A stretch of 64,000 bases of DNA from Virgisporangium aurantiacum (GCF_016863635.1 NZ_BOPG01000034.1:248001-312000), one strand, 5' to 3'. Shown: positions 32,636 through 41,799, numbered from the stretch's first letter. The notes: generated by a model not told the origin, from the letters alone. Made by a program: numbers and translations.

Positions 32636-33712
32636 CTAGGTGCCGGGACGGGACTGTGCCGGCTCGCTGTCGCCGGTATCCGGTTCGTCGCCGGATTCGT
32701 CGGGTTCCTTGCTGAGATCGACCCCGTCGGGCTCGTCGTCGGGTTCGTCCGCGACCTCGGCGTCGTCGTCGGTGTCGGTGTCGGTCGCGGTCTCGATCGC
32801 GGCCTCGGGCCCGGTCCCGGTTTCAGCGGACGCGGGTGAGCCCGGCGCCGGTATCACGGTGATCGTGCCGTCCTCGTCGACCCGCAGGTACTCCTGCGGC
32901 CCCTTGACCCGCAGGAAGTAGATCAGCGCGCCGAGGAACACCACGATCGCGGTCCAGTTGTTGAGCCGCATGCCGAGGATGTGGTTCGCCGGGTCGGTGC
33001 GCATCAGCTCGATCCAGAACCGGCCGACGCAGTACGCCATCACGTACACCGCGAACGCCTTGCCCTTGCCGAACCGGAACCGCTTGTCGAGCTGCCAGAC
33101 GAGCAGCGCCACGCCGAAGTCCCACACCAGCTCGTACAGGAACGCCGGGTGGTACGTGCCGAGCACCGACGGCTCGCCGGTGGCCGTCTCGACCGCCTTG
33201 CCCGACGCCGTGTCGAACTCGTAGACCTTGAGGCCCCACGGCAGCGTGGTCGCGCCCCCGTACAACTCGTTGTTGAACCAGTTGCCCAGCCGGCCGATGC
33301 CCTGCGCCAGCGGCAGGCCGGGCGCCAGGCAGGCGGCCACGAACGACAGCGGGATGCCCAGCCGCCGGCAGGCGATCCAGGCGCCGACCGCGCCGCCGAG
33401 CACCGAGCCCCAGACACCGAGCCCGCCCTCCCAGATGTAGAGGGCGCGCACCGGGTCGCCGTCGGCGCCGAAGTAGGCCTCGGGCGAGGTGATCACGTGG
33501 TAGATCCGGGCGCCGATGATGCCGGCCGGCACGGCCCACACCGCGAGGTCGAGGACCAGGGACTTCGGGGCTCCGCGCGCACGCATGCGGTACTCGGTGA
33601 CCACGCACGCGGCGACGATGCCGAGGATGATGCATACCGCGTAGGCGCGCAGTGGCAGCGGCCCCAGGTGCCAGACGCTCTGGGTAGGGCTGGGGATGGC
33701 GGCGAGGTTCAC
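32636..33712 (-). CDS. lgt: Prolipoprotein diacylglyceryl transferase
   Basis: The 358-residue membrane enzyme has seven predicted helices. It carries the Lgt signature GRLGNWFNNELYGG near residue 142, IGARIYHVI with the essential His/Arg region, HPAFLYELVWD near residue 193 and GRFWIELMRTDPA near residue 233. It transfers diacylglycerol from phosphatidylglycerol to the lipobox Cys of prolipoproteins. After residue ~290 an acidic Asp/Glu-rich tail of about 70 residues is added, which the catalytic core does not need. GTG 33712 has TAGCGT eight bases upstream. The gene lies downstream of the trp cluster, as is common in actinobacteria, but with a Nudix gene inserted on the other strand. Confidence 0.93.
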   Translation of the reverse strand: MNLAAIPSPTQSVWHLGPLPLRAYAVCIILGIVAACVVTEYRMRARGAPKSLVLDLAVWAVPAGIIGARIYHVITSPEAYFGADGDPVRALYIWEGGLGVWGSVLGGAVGAWIACRRLGIPLSFVAACLAPGLPLAQGIGRLGNWFNNELYGGATTLPWGLKVYEFDTASGKAVETATGEPSVLGTYHPAFLYELVWDFGVALLVWQLDKRFRFGKGKAFAVYVMAYCVGRFWIELMRTDPANHILGMRLNNWTAIVVFLGALIYFLRVKGPQEYLRVDEDGTITVIPAPGSPASAETGTGPEAAIETATDTDTDDDAEVADEPDDEPDGVDLSKEPDESGDEPDTGDSEPAQSRPGT

Positions 33713-33790
33713 GGGTGCACACGCTACCGTCGACCCCCGGTCCGCCGTTGGCCTGGTGCGGCGTCGCGCCCGGTTCTAGGCTTTCCTCCT

Positions 33791-34258
33791 ATGAACTCCC
33801 TCACATCGGCCGTCGGTGCGGTGATCACCGACGAAGCCGGCCGCGTCCTCCTCTGCCAGCAGCGTCACGGTCACCGGCTCTGGGGCCTCCCCGGTGGCAA
33901 GATCCGCACAGACGAAGACCCCATCCACGCCGCCATCCGCGACATCCGCGAAGAGACCGGGTGCGAGACCGAGATCGTCGACCTGGTCGGGCTGTACCGG
34001 CTCACCGGCGACGGCTGCGGCGACGACCTTCCCGACGTCCTGACCTACGTGTTCCGCGGTCGCCTGTCGGCCTCCGACGTGGCGGTCAACTCGCCCCGGA
34101 TCGCGCGCCTCTCCTGGCACGCCCCCGACGACCTGCCGGAACCCATGACCGCCACCACGCGGCACGCCCTGGCCCATGCCACCGAGGGCCGCTCGGGTGT
34201 GGTGTGCGCCGTCGAGCGCGACAAGGAACCCGAGATTCCGGAAGCCGTCAGCGTCTGA
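33791..34258 (+). CDS. Nudix hydrolase
   Basis: The 155-residue protein contains a Nudix box GGKIRTDEDPIHAAIRDIRE followed by ETGCE. It matches the consensus except that the Glu after the first Arg (REU) is Asp. The box binds magnesium and cleaves nucleoside-diphosphate-linked compounds; the substrate is unknown. TAGGCT lies eight bases before ATG 33791. The last 11 bases overlap the convergent trpA gene. It stands alone between lgt and trpA and interrupts the usual trp-lgt gene order. Confidence 0.85.
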   Translation: MNSLTSAVGAVITDEAGRVLLCQQRHGHRLWGLPGGKIRTDEDPIHAAIRDIREETGCETEIVDLVGLYRLTGDGCGDDLPDVLTYVFRGRLSASDVAVNSPRIARLSWHAPDDLPEPMTATTRHALAHATEGRSGVVCAVERDKEPEIPEAVSV

Positions 34259-35021
34259 CGCCCGCGACGCCCGCGGCCAGCTCGGCCGCGAGAGCGCCGA
34301 CCGCCGTCACGCCACCCTCGGCCAGTGCCGAGACCAGCGCGCTGCCCACGATGACCCCGTCGGCGTACGCGCCGACCGCTGCCGCCTGCGCACCGTCGCG
34401 CACGCCCAGCCCCACCGCGACCGGCGTGTCACTCACCGCGCGCACCCGGGCGACCAGATCGGGCGCCGACGACGACACCTGGTCACGCGCGCCGGTGACG
34501 CCCATGACCGCGGTCGCGTACACGAAGCCGCGGCACGCGGCGGCGGTGGCCTTCACGCGCGCATCGGTCGACGACGGCGACACCAGGAAGATCTTGTCGA
34601 GTTTGTGGTCGTCGGCCGCGGCGATCCACTCGGCGGCCTCGTCCGGGATCAGGTCCGGGGTGATGAGGCCGGCGCCACCGGCGGCGGCCAGGTCGCGGGC
34701 GAACCGCGCCACCCCGTACCGCTCGACCAGGTTCCAGTAGGTCATCACCACCACCGGCGCCCCCGCGCCGGCCACCCGCTCGACCGTGCGCAGCACGTCG
34801 GCCGACCGGATGCCGAGAGCCAGCGCCGCCTCGGTGGCCCGCTGGATCACCGGGCCGTCCATCACCGGGTCGGAGTACGGCCAGCCGACCTCGACGGCGT
34901 CGACCCCGGCGGAGATCATCGCGGTGATCGCGTCGACCGCGCCGTCGACGGACGGGAAACCGGCGGGCAGATACCCGATCAGCGCGGGCCGCCCCTTGCC
35001 GAACGCATCAGAAACGCTCAC
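34248..35021 (-). CDS. trpA: Tryptophan synthase alpha chain
   Basis: The 257-residue TIM-barrel protein shows the active-site pattern VEVGWPYSDPVMDGPVIQRA, with the catalytic Glu and Asp, and the phosphate-binding VGLGVRDG and DGVIVGSALV segments. It splits indole-3-glycerol phosphate into indole and glyceraldehyde 3-phosphate and channels indole to TrpB. I start at GTG 35021, which overlaps the trpB stop as GTGA and follows GAGGTG; an ATG at 35036 is the alternative. It is the last gene of the trp cluster. Confidence 0.94.
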   Translation of the reverse strand: MSVSDAFGKGRPALIGYLPAGFPSVDGAVDAITAMISAGVDAVEVGWPYSDPVMDGPVIQRATEAALALGIRSADVLRTVERVAGAGAPVVVMTYWNLVERYGVARFARDLAAAGGAGLITPDLIPDEAAEWIAAADDHKLDKIFLVSPSSTDARVKATAAACRGFVYATAVMGVTGARDQVSSSAPDLVARVRAVSDTPVAVGLGVRDGAQAAAVGAYADGVIVGSALVSALAEGGVTAVGALAAELAAGVAGVRR

Positions 35022-36232
35022 AGCACCTCGAACCATGAGCCGGCGGTCTCGACATCCTTGTCGCCGCGACCGCTCAGACAGACCAGGACGGTGGGCTCGC
35101 GGCCCAGTTCCCCGGTGAGCGTGGGGATGATCCGCAGGGCGCCCGCGAGCGCGTGCGCGCTCTCGATCGCCGGGATGATCCCCTCGGTGGCGCACAGCAA
35201 CTTGAACGCGGCCATCGCCTCGGCGTCGGTGACCGGCTCGTAGATCGCCCGGCCGAGGTCGTGCAGCCACGCGTGCTCCGGCCCGACGGCCGGATAGTCC
35301 AGCCCGGCCGAGATCGAGTGCGACTCGACGGTCTGCCCGTCGTCGTCCTGGAGCAGGAACGTGCGGGCGCCGTGCAGCACGCCGGTGGACCCGCCGGTGA
35401 TGCTGGCGGCGTGCCGGCCGGTGTCGACCCCGTCGCCGCCGGCCTCGAACCCGTACAGCTTCACCGACTCGTCGGGGATGAACGCGTGGAACGCGCCGAT
35501 CGCGTTCGACCCGCCGCCCACGCACGCGGCGACCGCGTCGGGCAGCACACCGAACTTGTCGAGCGTCTGCTGCCGGGCCTCGACGCCGATGCCGCGCACG
35601 AAGTCGCGCACCATGGCCGGGAACGGGTGCGGGCCGGCGGCGGTGCCGAGCAGGTAATGGGTGCTGTCGACGTTGGTCACCCAGTCGCGCAGCGCCTCGT
35701 TGATCGCGTCCTTCAGCGTCTTCGAGCCCGTCGACACCGGGATCACCGTGGCGCCGAGCAGCTTCATCCGCGCCACGTTCAGCGCCTGCCGCCGGGTGTC
35801 CTCCTCGCCCATGTACACGACGCACTCGAGATCGAGCAGCGCGCACGCGGTGGCCGACGCGACCCCGTGCTGGCCGGCACCGGTCTCGGCGATCACCCGC
35901 GGCTTGCCCATCCGCTTGGTGAGCAGCGCCTGGCCGAGCACGTTGCGCACCTTGTGCGCGCCGGTGTGGTTGAGATCTTCCCGCTTCAACAGAACCCGCG
36001 CCTGAGCGTGCGACGACAGCCGCTCGGCGTGGTACAGCATCGACGGCGTCCCGGCGTAGTCCCGGAGCAACCGGCCGAACTCCACCTGGAACGCCTCGTC
36101 GGCCATCGCGTGCCGGTACGCGGCGTCGAGCTGCTCGAGCGCGGCGATCAGCGCCTCCGGCACGAACCGCCCGCCGAACTTGCCGAAGTGTCCAAAGGCG
36201 TCGGGCATCAGCCCGGCGACCGAAGCCGTCAT
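35018..36232 (-). CDS. trpB: Tryptophan synthase beta chain
   Basis: The 404-residue enzyme carries the pyridoxal-phosphate lysine in LNHTGAHKVRN near residue 92, the ETGAGQHG loop, and the phosphate-cup segment CVGGGSNAIG. It condenses indole with serine to give tryptophan. The length is typical of TrpB1. ATG 36232 overlaps the trpC stop (ATGA), and its own stop overlaps trpA, so the three are coupled. Confidence 0.95.
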   Translation of the reverse strand: MTASVAGLMPDAFGHFGKFGGRFVPEALIAALEQLDAAYRHAMADEAFQVEFGRLLRDYAGTPSMLYHAERLSSHAQARVLLKREDLNHTGAHKVRNVLGQALLTKRMGKPRVIAETGAGQHGVASATACALLDLECVVYMGEEDTRRQALNVARMKLLGATVIPVSTGSKTLKDAINEALRDWVTNVDSTHYLLGTAAGPHPFPAMVRDFVRGIGVEARQQTLDKFGVLPDAVAACVGGGSNAIGAFHAFIPDESVKLYGFEAGGDGVDTGRHAASITGGSTGVLHGARTFLLQDDDGQTVESHSISAGLDYPAVGPEHAWLHDLGRAIYEPVTDAEAMAAFKLLCATEGIIPAIESAHALAGALRIIPTLTGELGREPTVLVCLSGRGDKDVETAGSWFEVL

Positions 36233-37080
36233 CGCACGGGCCGGGGCGTCGCCGGGTGGCTGCCGGCCGTCACCAGTTCGGCCACCGCGTCGCGCGGGCT
36301 CTTCTGCGTCACCAGGCCCTCGCCGACGAGCACCGCGTCGGCGCCGGCCGACGCGTACCGGATCAGATCGTGCGGTCCGCGGACACCGGACTCGGCGATC
36401 TTCACGACCTTGGACGGCAGCCCGGGCGCGATCCGCTCGAACGCCGACCGGTCGACCTCCAGCGTGCGCAGGTCGCGCGCGTTGACGCCGATGACGCGGG
36501 CACCGGCGGTGAGCGCCCGGTCGGCCTCCTCCTCGTCGTGCACCTCGACGAGCGCGGTCATGCCCAGGCTCTCGATGCGGTCGAGCAGGCCGCTGAGCGT
36601 GTTGTCGTCGAGCGCCGCCACGATGAGCAGCACCAGGTCGGCGCCGTAGGCGCGGGCCTCGTGGATCTGGTAGCTGGAGACCACGAAGTCCTTGCGCAGC
36701 AACGGCACCTCGACCGCGGCTCGCACGGCCGTGAGGTCGTCGAGGCTGCCGCCGAACCGGCGGCCCTCGGTGAGCACGCTGATGCAGCGCGCGCCGCCGG
36801 CCGCGTATTCGCGGGCGAGTGCCGCAGGATCGGGAATGTCGGCCAACCGGCCCTTCGACGGCGAGGACCGCTTGACCTCCGCGATGACCCCGACACCGGG
36901 CGCACGGAGCAGCGTGTACGCGTCGCGTGGGGGTGGCGCCGCCGCAGCGAGTTCCTTGATGCGCTCGAGCGGGACCTCGGCCTGCCGTGTCGCTACGTCC
37001 TCGCGCACTCCGACCAGGATGTCGTCAAGGACCCGACCGCCCTCGTTCGGGATCTGCGGACTCCCCTCTTCGGGTGTCAT
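36229..37080 (-). CDS. trpC: Indole-3-glycerol phosphate synthase
   Basis: The 283-residue barrel enzyme has IAEVKRSSPSKG near residue 66 (catalytic Lys), LRKDFVV with the second catalytic Lys, LVEVHDEEE, GVNARDLRTLEVD and ESGVRGPHDL. It makes indole-3-glycerol phosphate from CdRP. The N-terminus before VLDDILVGV is about 15 residues longer than usual. ATG 37080 lies ten bases after the stop of a leader peptide with three Trp codons and has no visible Shine-Dalgarno sequence, so its translation may depend on the leader. The stop overlaps trpB. Confidence 0.94.
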   Translation of the reverse strand: MTPEEGSPQIPNEGGRVLDDILVGVREDVATRQAEVPLERIKELAAAAPPPRDAYTLLRAPGVGVIAEVKRSSPSKGRLADIPDPAALAREYAAGGARCISVLTEGRRFGGSLDDLTAVRAAVEVPLLRKDFVVSSYQIHEARAYGADLVLLIVAALDDNTLSGLLDRIESLGMTALVEVHDEEEADRALTAGARVIGVNARDLRTLEVDRSAFERIAPGLPSKVVKIAESGVRGPHDLIRYASAGADAVLVGEGLVTQKSPRDAVAELVTAGSHPATPRPVR

Positions 37081-37090
37081 GCGAGCGATG

Positions 37091-37156
37091 CTATTTGCCT
37101 GGCCGAGCAGCGGGGCGTCCGGGGTACGCGCTGGCCCACCACCAGCGGTAAGGCAT
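37091..37156 (-). CDS. trpL: Tryptophan leader peptide (Trp-Trp-Trp)
   Basis: A 21-codon frame reads MPYRWWWASAYPG and then RPAARPGK before TAG. Three successive Trp codons in a short ORF just before trpC are the mark of an attenuation peptide: ribosomes would stall there when charged tRNA-Trp is scarce. A good ribosome-binding sequence (AAGGGG, about eight bases before ATG 37156) is present. The reading frame ends ten bases before the trpC start. The position inside the operon, behind the methyltransferase gene, is unusual. Confidence 0.75.
   Translation of the reverse strand: MPYRWWWASAYPGRPAARPGK
37108..37147 (-). promoter_or_regulatory. Mutually exclusive hairpins over the Trp codons (attenuator)
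   Basis: On the transcript CGCTGG (37147-37142) pairs with CCAGCG (37134-37129) around a seven-base loop containing the second and third Trp codons. The core of the second arm, CAGCG (37133-37129), can instead pair with CGCTG (37112-37108). A ribosome stalled on the Trp codons would disrupt the first hairpin and favour the second. There is no U-tract terminator before trpC, so control may act on translation. Confidence 0.5.
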
Positions 37157-37196
37157 AATGCACCCCTTGAAGTGCCCGTTCCGGTCACGAAACGGA

Positions 37197-37958
37197 CTAT
37201 CCGCCGGGCCGCAGCACACTGATCATCCGCCAGGCGCGTTCCGCGTCGATCGCACCGCCGTCGAAGTCGCCGTACTGCGCCGTCACCTCGAGCCCCGCCA
37301 GGCGGGCCGCCGCACGCAGTTCGTCGCGGGTCCAGAAGCGTTGCGCCATCGTCTCCTCGATGCGCTGCTCGCCCCACGGTCCGCAGACATCGATGGTCAC
37401 CACCGCGTTGGTCACCTGGGTCACCGGGTCCATCGGCTCGTCACCCTGTCCCCAGCGCACCCGGACCCGCACGCCGTCGCGCTCCACCGTCCAGTCGGTC
37501 TCGGTGTGCTGGCCGACGCCGAACCCGTCGGCCGGGTGCAGCGTCTCCACCACGTAGGCGCCGCCGGGCGCGAGGTGGCGCCGCACGCAGGCCAGGTGCG
37601 CGGTGAGCGACTCCAGGTCGAGCACGTACGCCAGCGAGTCGATCAGGCAGAACACCAGGTCGAACTCGCGGCCGAGATCGAAGGCGACCATGTCGGCGTT
37701 GGTCACGCTCAGCAGCGCGAGGCCACGCTCGGTCGCGCGCTCGGCCGCGCGCACGCACATCGCGGGGTTCAGGTCCATCGTGGACGCGCTGAGCCCGCGC
37801 GCCACCAGTTCGAGCGCATGGTCGGCGGGTCCCGCGGCGACCTCCAGGGCGCTGGCGACGCCGCCGCCGTGCCACTTCAGCAACGCGTCGACCTCGTGCG
37901 GCACGTCGCGGTACGAGAACGCCATCTCGTACGCCCGCGGAAAGTCGAAGACGTTCAT
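37197..37958 (-). CDS. Class I SAM-dependent methyltransferase in the trp cluster
   Basis: The 253-residue protein has a class I methyltransferase core: SALEVAAGPADHALELVARG (motif I, SAM glycines), STMDLNPAM (acidic residue at strand 2), DLVFCLIDSLAYV (motif IV) and the LAPGGAYVVETL strand. The substrate is not apparent. ATG 37958 overlaps the stop of the TIGR02234 gene (ATGA), so it is firmly within the hisI-trpE transcription unit and precedes the Trp leader. Its link to tryptophan metabolism is unknown. Confidence 0.8.
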   Translation of the reverse strand: MNVFDFPRAYEMAFSYRDVPHEVDALLKWHGGGVASALEVAAGPADHALELVARGLSASTMDLNPAMCVRAAERATERGLALLSVTNADMVAFDLGREFDLVFCLIDSLAYVLDLESLTAHLACVRRHLAPGGAYVVETLHPADGFGVGQHTETDWTVERDGVRVRVRWGQGDEPMDPVTQVTNAVVTIDVCGPWGEQRIEETMAQRFWTRDELRAAARLAGLEVTAQYGDFDGGAIDAERAWRMISVLRPGG

Positions 37959-38437
37959 GCCGTCGGGTCCCGGCCGTGGTCGAGTTCGTCCCACATGCTC
38001 GGCTGTTTCGTGCTTCGCTCGTAGCGGGCGCCCATCGTCGCCCACGACCGTCCCTTGTAGACGGTGAGCCAGCCGGCGTCGAACACCGCGAGCCCGCCCA
38101 GCGCGGCCACGATCGGCCAGAACGGCGCGGCGTCGCGCGCCACCGCGAGCGCCACCGCGAGCACGATGCCGACGCCCGAGAACAGCAGCAGGCCGCCGAT
38201 CACCGTCCGCACAAAGCCTTTCGTGGCGAGCAGGGCACCACCGCCGGCGAGCGCCACCAACGCCAGCGCGGCGAGCCACGGGTAGCGGTCGCTCCCGGTC
38301 ACCTGGTCGGCCGCAGGTCCGAACGTCCCCGGAACCGGATCCGCTCCCGCGTCCCACCACCCGCGCGACGCGGCCAGGAGGGCGGCGCCCGCGCCGACCA
38401 CGGCGGCGGTCACGGCGTACCCGCGTTCCCGTTTCAT
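37955..38437 (-). CDS. Tryptophan-biosynthesis-associated membrane protein (TIGR02234 family)
   Basis: The 160-residue protein has four predicted membrane helices (about residues 7-25, 52-72, 76-98 and 105-128) and the typical opening RERGYAVTAAVVGAGAALLA with SRGWW. It ends in a charged cytoplasmic tail. The family is consistently encoded in actinobacterial trp operons next to trpE, but its molecular role is not established. Both ends overlap neighbouring genes by four bases. Confidence 0.85.
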   Translation of the reverse strand: MKRERGYAVTAAVVGAGAALLAASRGWWDAGADPVPGTFGPAADQVTGSDRYPWLAALALVALAGGGALLATKGFVRTVIGGLLLFSGVGIVLAVALAVARDAAPFWPIVAALGGLAVFDAGWLTVYKGRSWATMGARYERSTKQPSMWDELDHGRDPTA

Positions 38438-39972
38438 CGCGCGGGTTTCAGGGTCTCCGCGGCGGCGATCGCGCCGAGCACCGCGGCCGCCTTGTTGCGC
38501 GACTCGGTCTCCTCCGCCACCGGATCGGAGTCGGCGACGATGCCGGCGCCGGCCTGCACGTAGGCGACCCCGTCGCGCAGGAGCGCGGTGCGGATCGCGA
38601 TCGCGGTGTCCATGTCGCCGCCGAACCCGAAGTAGCCGACGACGCCGCCGTACAGGCCGCGCCGGGTGGGTTCGAGCTCCTCGATGATCTCCATCGCGCG
38701 CACCTTCGGCGCGCCGCTGAGCGTGCCCGCCGGGAATGTGGCGGCGAGCACGTCGAACGCGGTGCGGCTCTCCTGAAGCTCGCCGACCACCGTGGAGACG
38801 ATGTGCATCACGTGGCTGTACCGCTCGACGGTCGCGAACTCTGGCACCTCGACCGTGCCCGGCACGCACACCCGCCCGAGGTCGTTGCGGGCCAGGTCGA
38901 CGAGCATCACGTGCTCGGCGCGTTCCTTCGGGTCGGCCATCAGTTCGGCCGCGAGCGCGGCGTCCTCCTCCGCGGTGGCGCCGCGCCACCGGGTGCCGGC
39001 GATCGGGTGCAGCAGCGCCCTTCTCCCGGTGACCTTGACGTGCACCTCGGGCGAGGAGCCGACGACGTCGAAGCCGTCGAACCGCAGCAGGTACATGTAC
39101 GGGCTGGGGTTGGTGGCACGCAGGACGCGGTACACGTCGACGGGATCGGCCGTGGTCGGCCGCTCGAACCGTTGCGCCACCACGATCTGGAAGCACTCGC
39201 CGGCCCGGATCGCCTCGATGGCCTTCTCGACGGCCTTCGGGTAGCCGCCCGGTTCGGTGCGGCTCGTCGCCGCCTCCCGCGTCGGTTTGTCCACTGTGGA
39301 CACCATCGGCGGGGTGGGCCGCGACATGGCCGTGGTCATCGCGTCGAGCCGGCCGATCGCCTGGTGGTAGGCGGCGGTGAGATCGTGGTCGGTGGCGTCG
39401 GCCGGGACGACCGCGTTGGCGATGAGGATCGCGACGCCCTCGTAGTGGTCCAGCGCCACCAGGTCGGTGGCGAGCATCATCCCGAGCTCGGGGTGGCCGA
39501 GATCGTCCTCCGCGAGCTCGGGCAGCCGCTCGATGCGCCGCACGAAGTCGTAGGAGAGGAAACCGACCAGCCCGCCGGACAGCGGCGGCAGGTCGAGGTC
39601 CTCCGGGTCGGGCCCGGTGAGCGCGGCGACGGTCTCCCGCAGCGCCGTCGCCGGATCCGGGTGGTCACCGAGGCCGTCGGGCGGGGTGCCCAGCCAGACC
39701 GCCGCGCCGTTCCGCTCGGTGAGCGTCGCCGCGCTGCGCACCCCGACGAACGAGTACCGCGACCAGACCGCGCTCGCCTTGCCGGAACCGGATCCGCTGC
39801 CCTGCTCGGCGGACTCCAGCAGGAACGTGCCCGGCCCGCCGGCCAGCTTCCGGTAGACGCCCACCGGCGTCTCGGCGTCGGCGAGCAACCGCCGCACCAC
39901 CGGGACCACCCGCCGCCGCCGGGCCAACTGCCGGAACGTGGCCTCGTCGGGCGCGACCCCGCCGGTGGTCAT
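38434..39972 (-). CDS. trpE: Anthranilate synthase component I
   Basis: The 512-residue enzyme has the tryptophan-feedback segment FLLESAEQ (LLES motif) near residue 50 and the chorismate-binding C-terminal domain, with IRAGECFQIVVAQR, NPSPYMYLLRF, HPIAGTRWRG, MLVDLARNDLGRV and FPAGTLSGAPKVRAMEII. It makes anthranilate from chorismate with glutamine-derived ammonia, but no trpG or trpD lies in the window. ATG 39972 overlaps the hisI stop, and its stop overlaps the TIGR02234 gene. Confidence 0.95.
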   Translation of the reverse strand: MTTGGVAPDEATFRQLARRRRVVPVVRRLLADAETPVGVYRKLAGGPGTFLLESAEQGSGSGSGKASAVWSRYSFVGVRSAATLTERNGAAVWLGTPPDGLGDHPDPATALRETVAALTGPDPEDLDLPPLSGGLVGFLSYDFVRRIERLPELAEDDLGHPELGMMLATDLVALDHYEGVAILIANAVVPADATDHDLTAAYHQAIGRLDAMTTAMSRPTPPMVSTVDKPTREAATSRTEPGGYPKAVEKAIEAIRAGECFQIVVAQRFERPTTADPVDVYRVLRATNPSPYMYLLRFDGFDVVGSSPEVHVKVTGRRALLHPIAGTRWRGATAEEDAALAAELMADPKERAEHVMLVDLARNDLGRVCVPGTVEVPEFATVERYSHVMHIVSTVVGELQESRTAFDVLAATFPAGTLSGAPKVRAMEIIEELEPTRRGLYGGVVGYFGFGGDMDTAIAIRTALLRDGVAYVQAGAGIVADSDPVAEETESRNKAAAVLGAIAAAETLKPAR

Positions 39973-40301
39973 TTCGTCAGCTCCGTGAAGAAGCAGTTGT
40001 GCGCGCCGGTGTGGCAGGCCGCCCCGGTCTGGTCGACCGTGAGCAGCAGCGTGTCGCCGTCACAGTCGACCTTGACCGAGCGCACGTGCTGGTGGTGCCC
40101 CGACGTCTCGCCCTTGACCCAGAACTCGCCCCGGCTGCGCGACCAGTAGGTGGCCCGGCCGGTGGTGAGCGTGCGGTGCAGTGCCTCGTCGTTCATCCAG
40201 GCCAGCATGAGCACCTCACCGGTGCCGTTCTCCTGGACGATCGCGGGGATCAGCCCGTCTGCGTTGCGCTTCAGCTGCCGGGCGACCTCGTCAGGTAACA
40301 C
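39969..40301 (-). CDS. hisI: Phosphoribosyl-AMP cyclohydrolase
   Basis: The 110-residue protein has the HisI core: AWMNDEALHRTL, GRATYWSRSRGEFWVKGETSGH, VDCDGDTLLLTVDQTG and the zinc/magnesium ligands in ACHTGAHNCFF. It opens the adenine ring in histidine synthesis. GTG 40301 is the best start (VLPDEVARQLKRN); CACAAT lies six bases upstream, so a leaderless promoter is possible. It lies immediately upstream of trpE, a common actinobacterial arrangement, and 16 bases after the aldo/keto reductase gene on the same strand. Confidence 0.92.
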   Translation of the reverse strand: MLPDEVARQLKRNADGLIPAIVQENGTGEVLMLAWMNDEALHRTLTTGRATYWSRSRGEFWVKGETSGHHQHVRSVKVDCDGDTLLLTVDQTGAACHTGAHNCFFTELTK

Positions 40302-40317
40302 CGTGCCATTGTGACAG

Positions 40318-41330
<1,013 letters not shown>

Positions 41331-41334
<4 letters not shown>

Positions 41335-41714
41335 GACGCCTCGATTCCCGAGTAGATGTCGATCTTGAATTCGATGACCTTCAGGTCCTCCTGCAACGCG
41401 TTGATCTGCGTGAGGACGCGCTCCCGGTGGTCGACCAGGATCTGCAGCTTCTCCGCGACCCCGGCGTCGTTCTCGAGCCGGCTGAGCTCGACGAACCGGA
41501 TCATGTCGCGCACCGGCATGCCGGTGGACCTGAGCTTGAGCAGGAAGCCGAGCCGGCCGAGGTCGTCCTCGCTGTAACGGCGGCGGCCGGCGGCGTCACG
41601 GTGCACCGGGTCGAGCAGGCCGACCTGTTCGTACCAGCGCAGGGTGTGGGCGGAGAGGCCGGTCTGGGCCGAGACCTCGCTGACGGTGTACGCACGTGCC
41701 GTTCCGATGCTCAC
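41331..41714 (-). CDS. MerR-family transcriptional regulator
   Basis: The 127-residue protein has a MerR winged-helix domain (YTVSEVSAQTGLSAHTLRWYEQVGLLDPVHRDAAGRR, broken here by residues YSEDDLGRL) and a C-terminal dimerisation coiled coil of about 45 residues. No cysteine cluster for metals is present, so it senses another ligand or redox signal. The start GTG 41714 follows GGAGG at five bases. It is cotranscribed with an aldo/keto reductase and has an operator-like palindrome immediately upstream. Confidence 0.88.
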
Positions 41715-41730
41715 GTCCTCCAGCCTCCTA

Positions 41731-41752
41731 CTTCGAGTGCGCTCTAAGTCAA
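41731..41752 (-). promoter_or_regulatory. MerR-type operator and -35 box
   Basis: CTTCGAG (41731-41737) and CTCTAAG (41742-41748) form an imperfect palindrome with a four-base spacer, and a further half-site CTCGAAG lies at 41758-41764. On the minus strand TTGACT (41752-41747) is a good -35 box placed directly before the operator. MerR regulators bind between -35 and -10 of their own promoter, which fits. Confidence 0.5.
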
Positions 41753-41799
41753 GGGCACTCGAAGTCCCGTCTTGCGCGATCACCGGTATTTCACCTACC

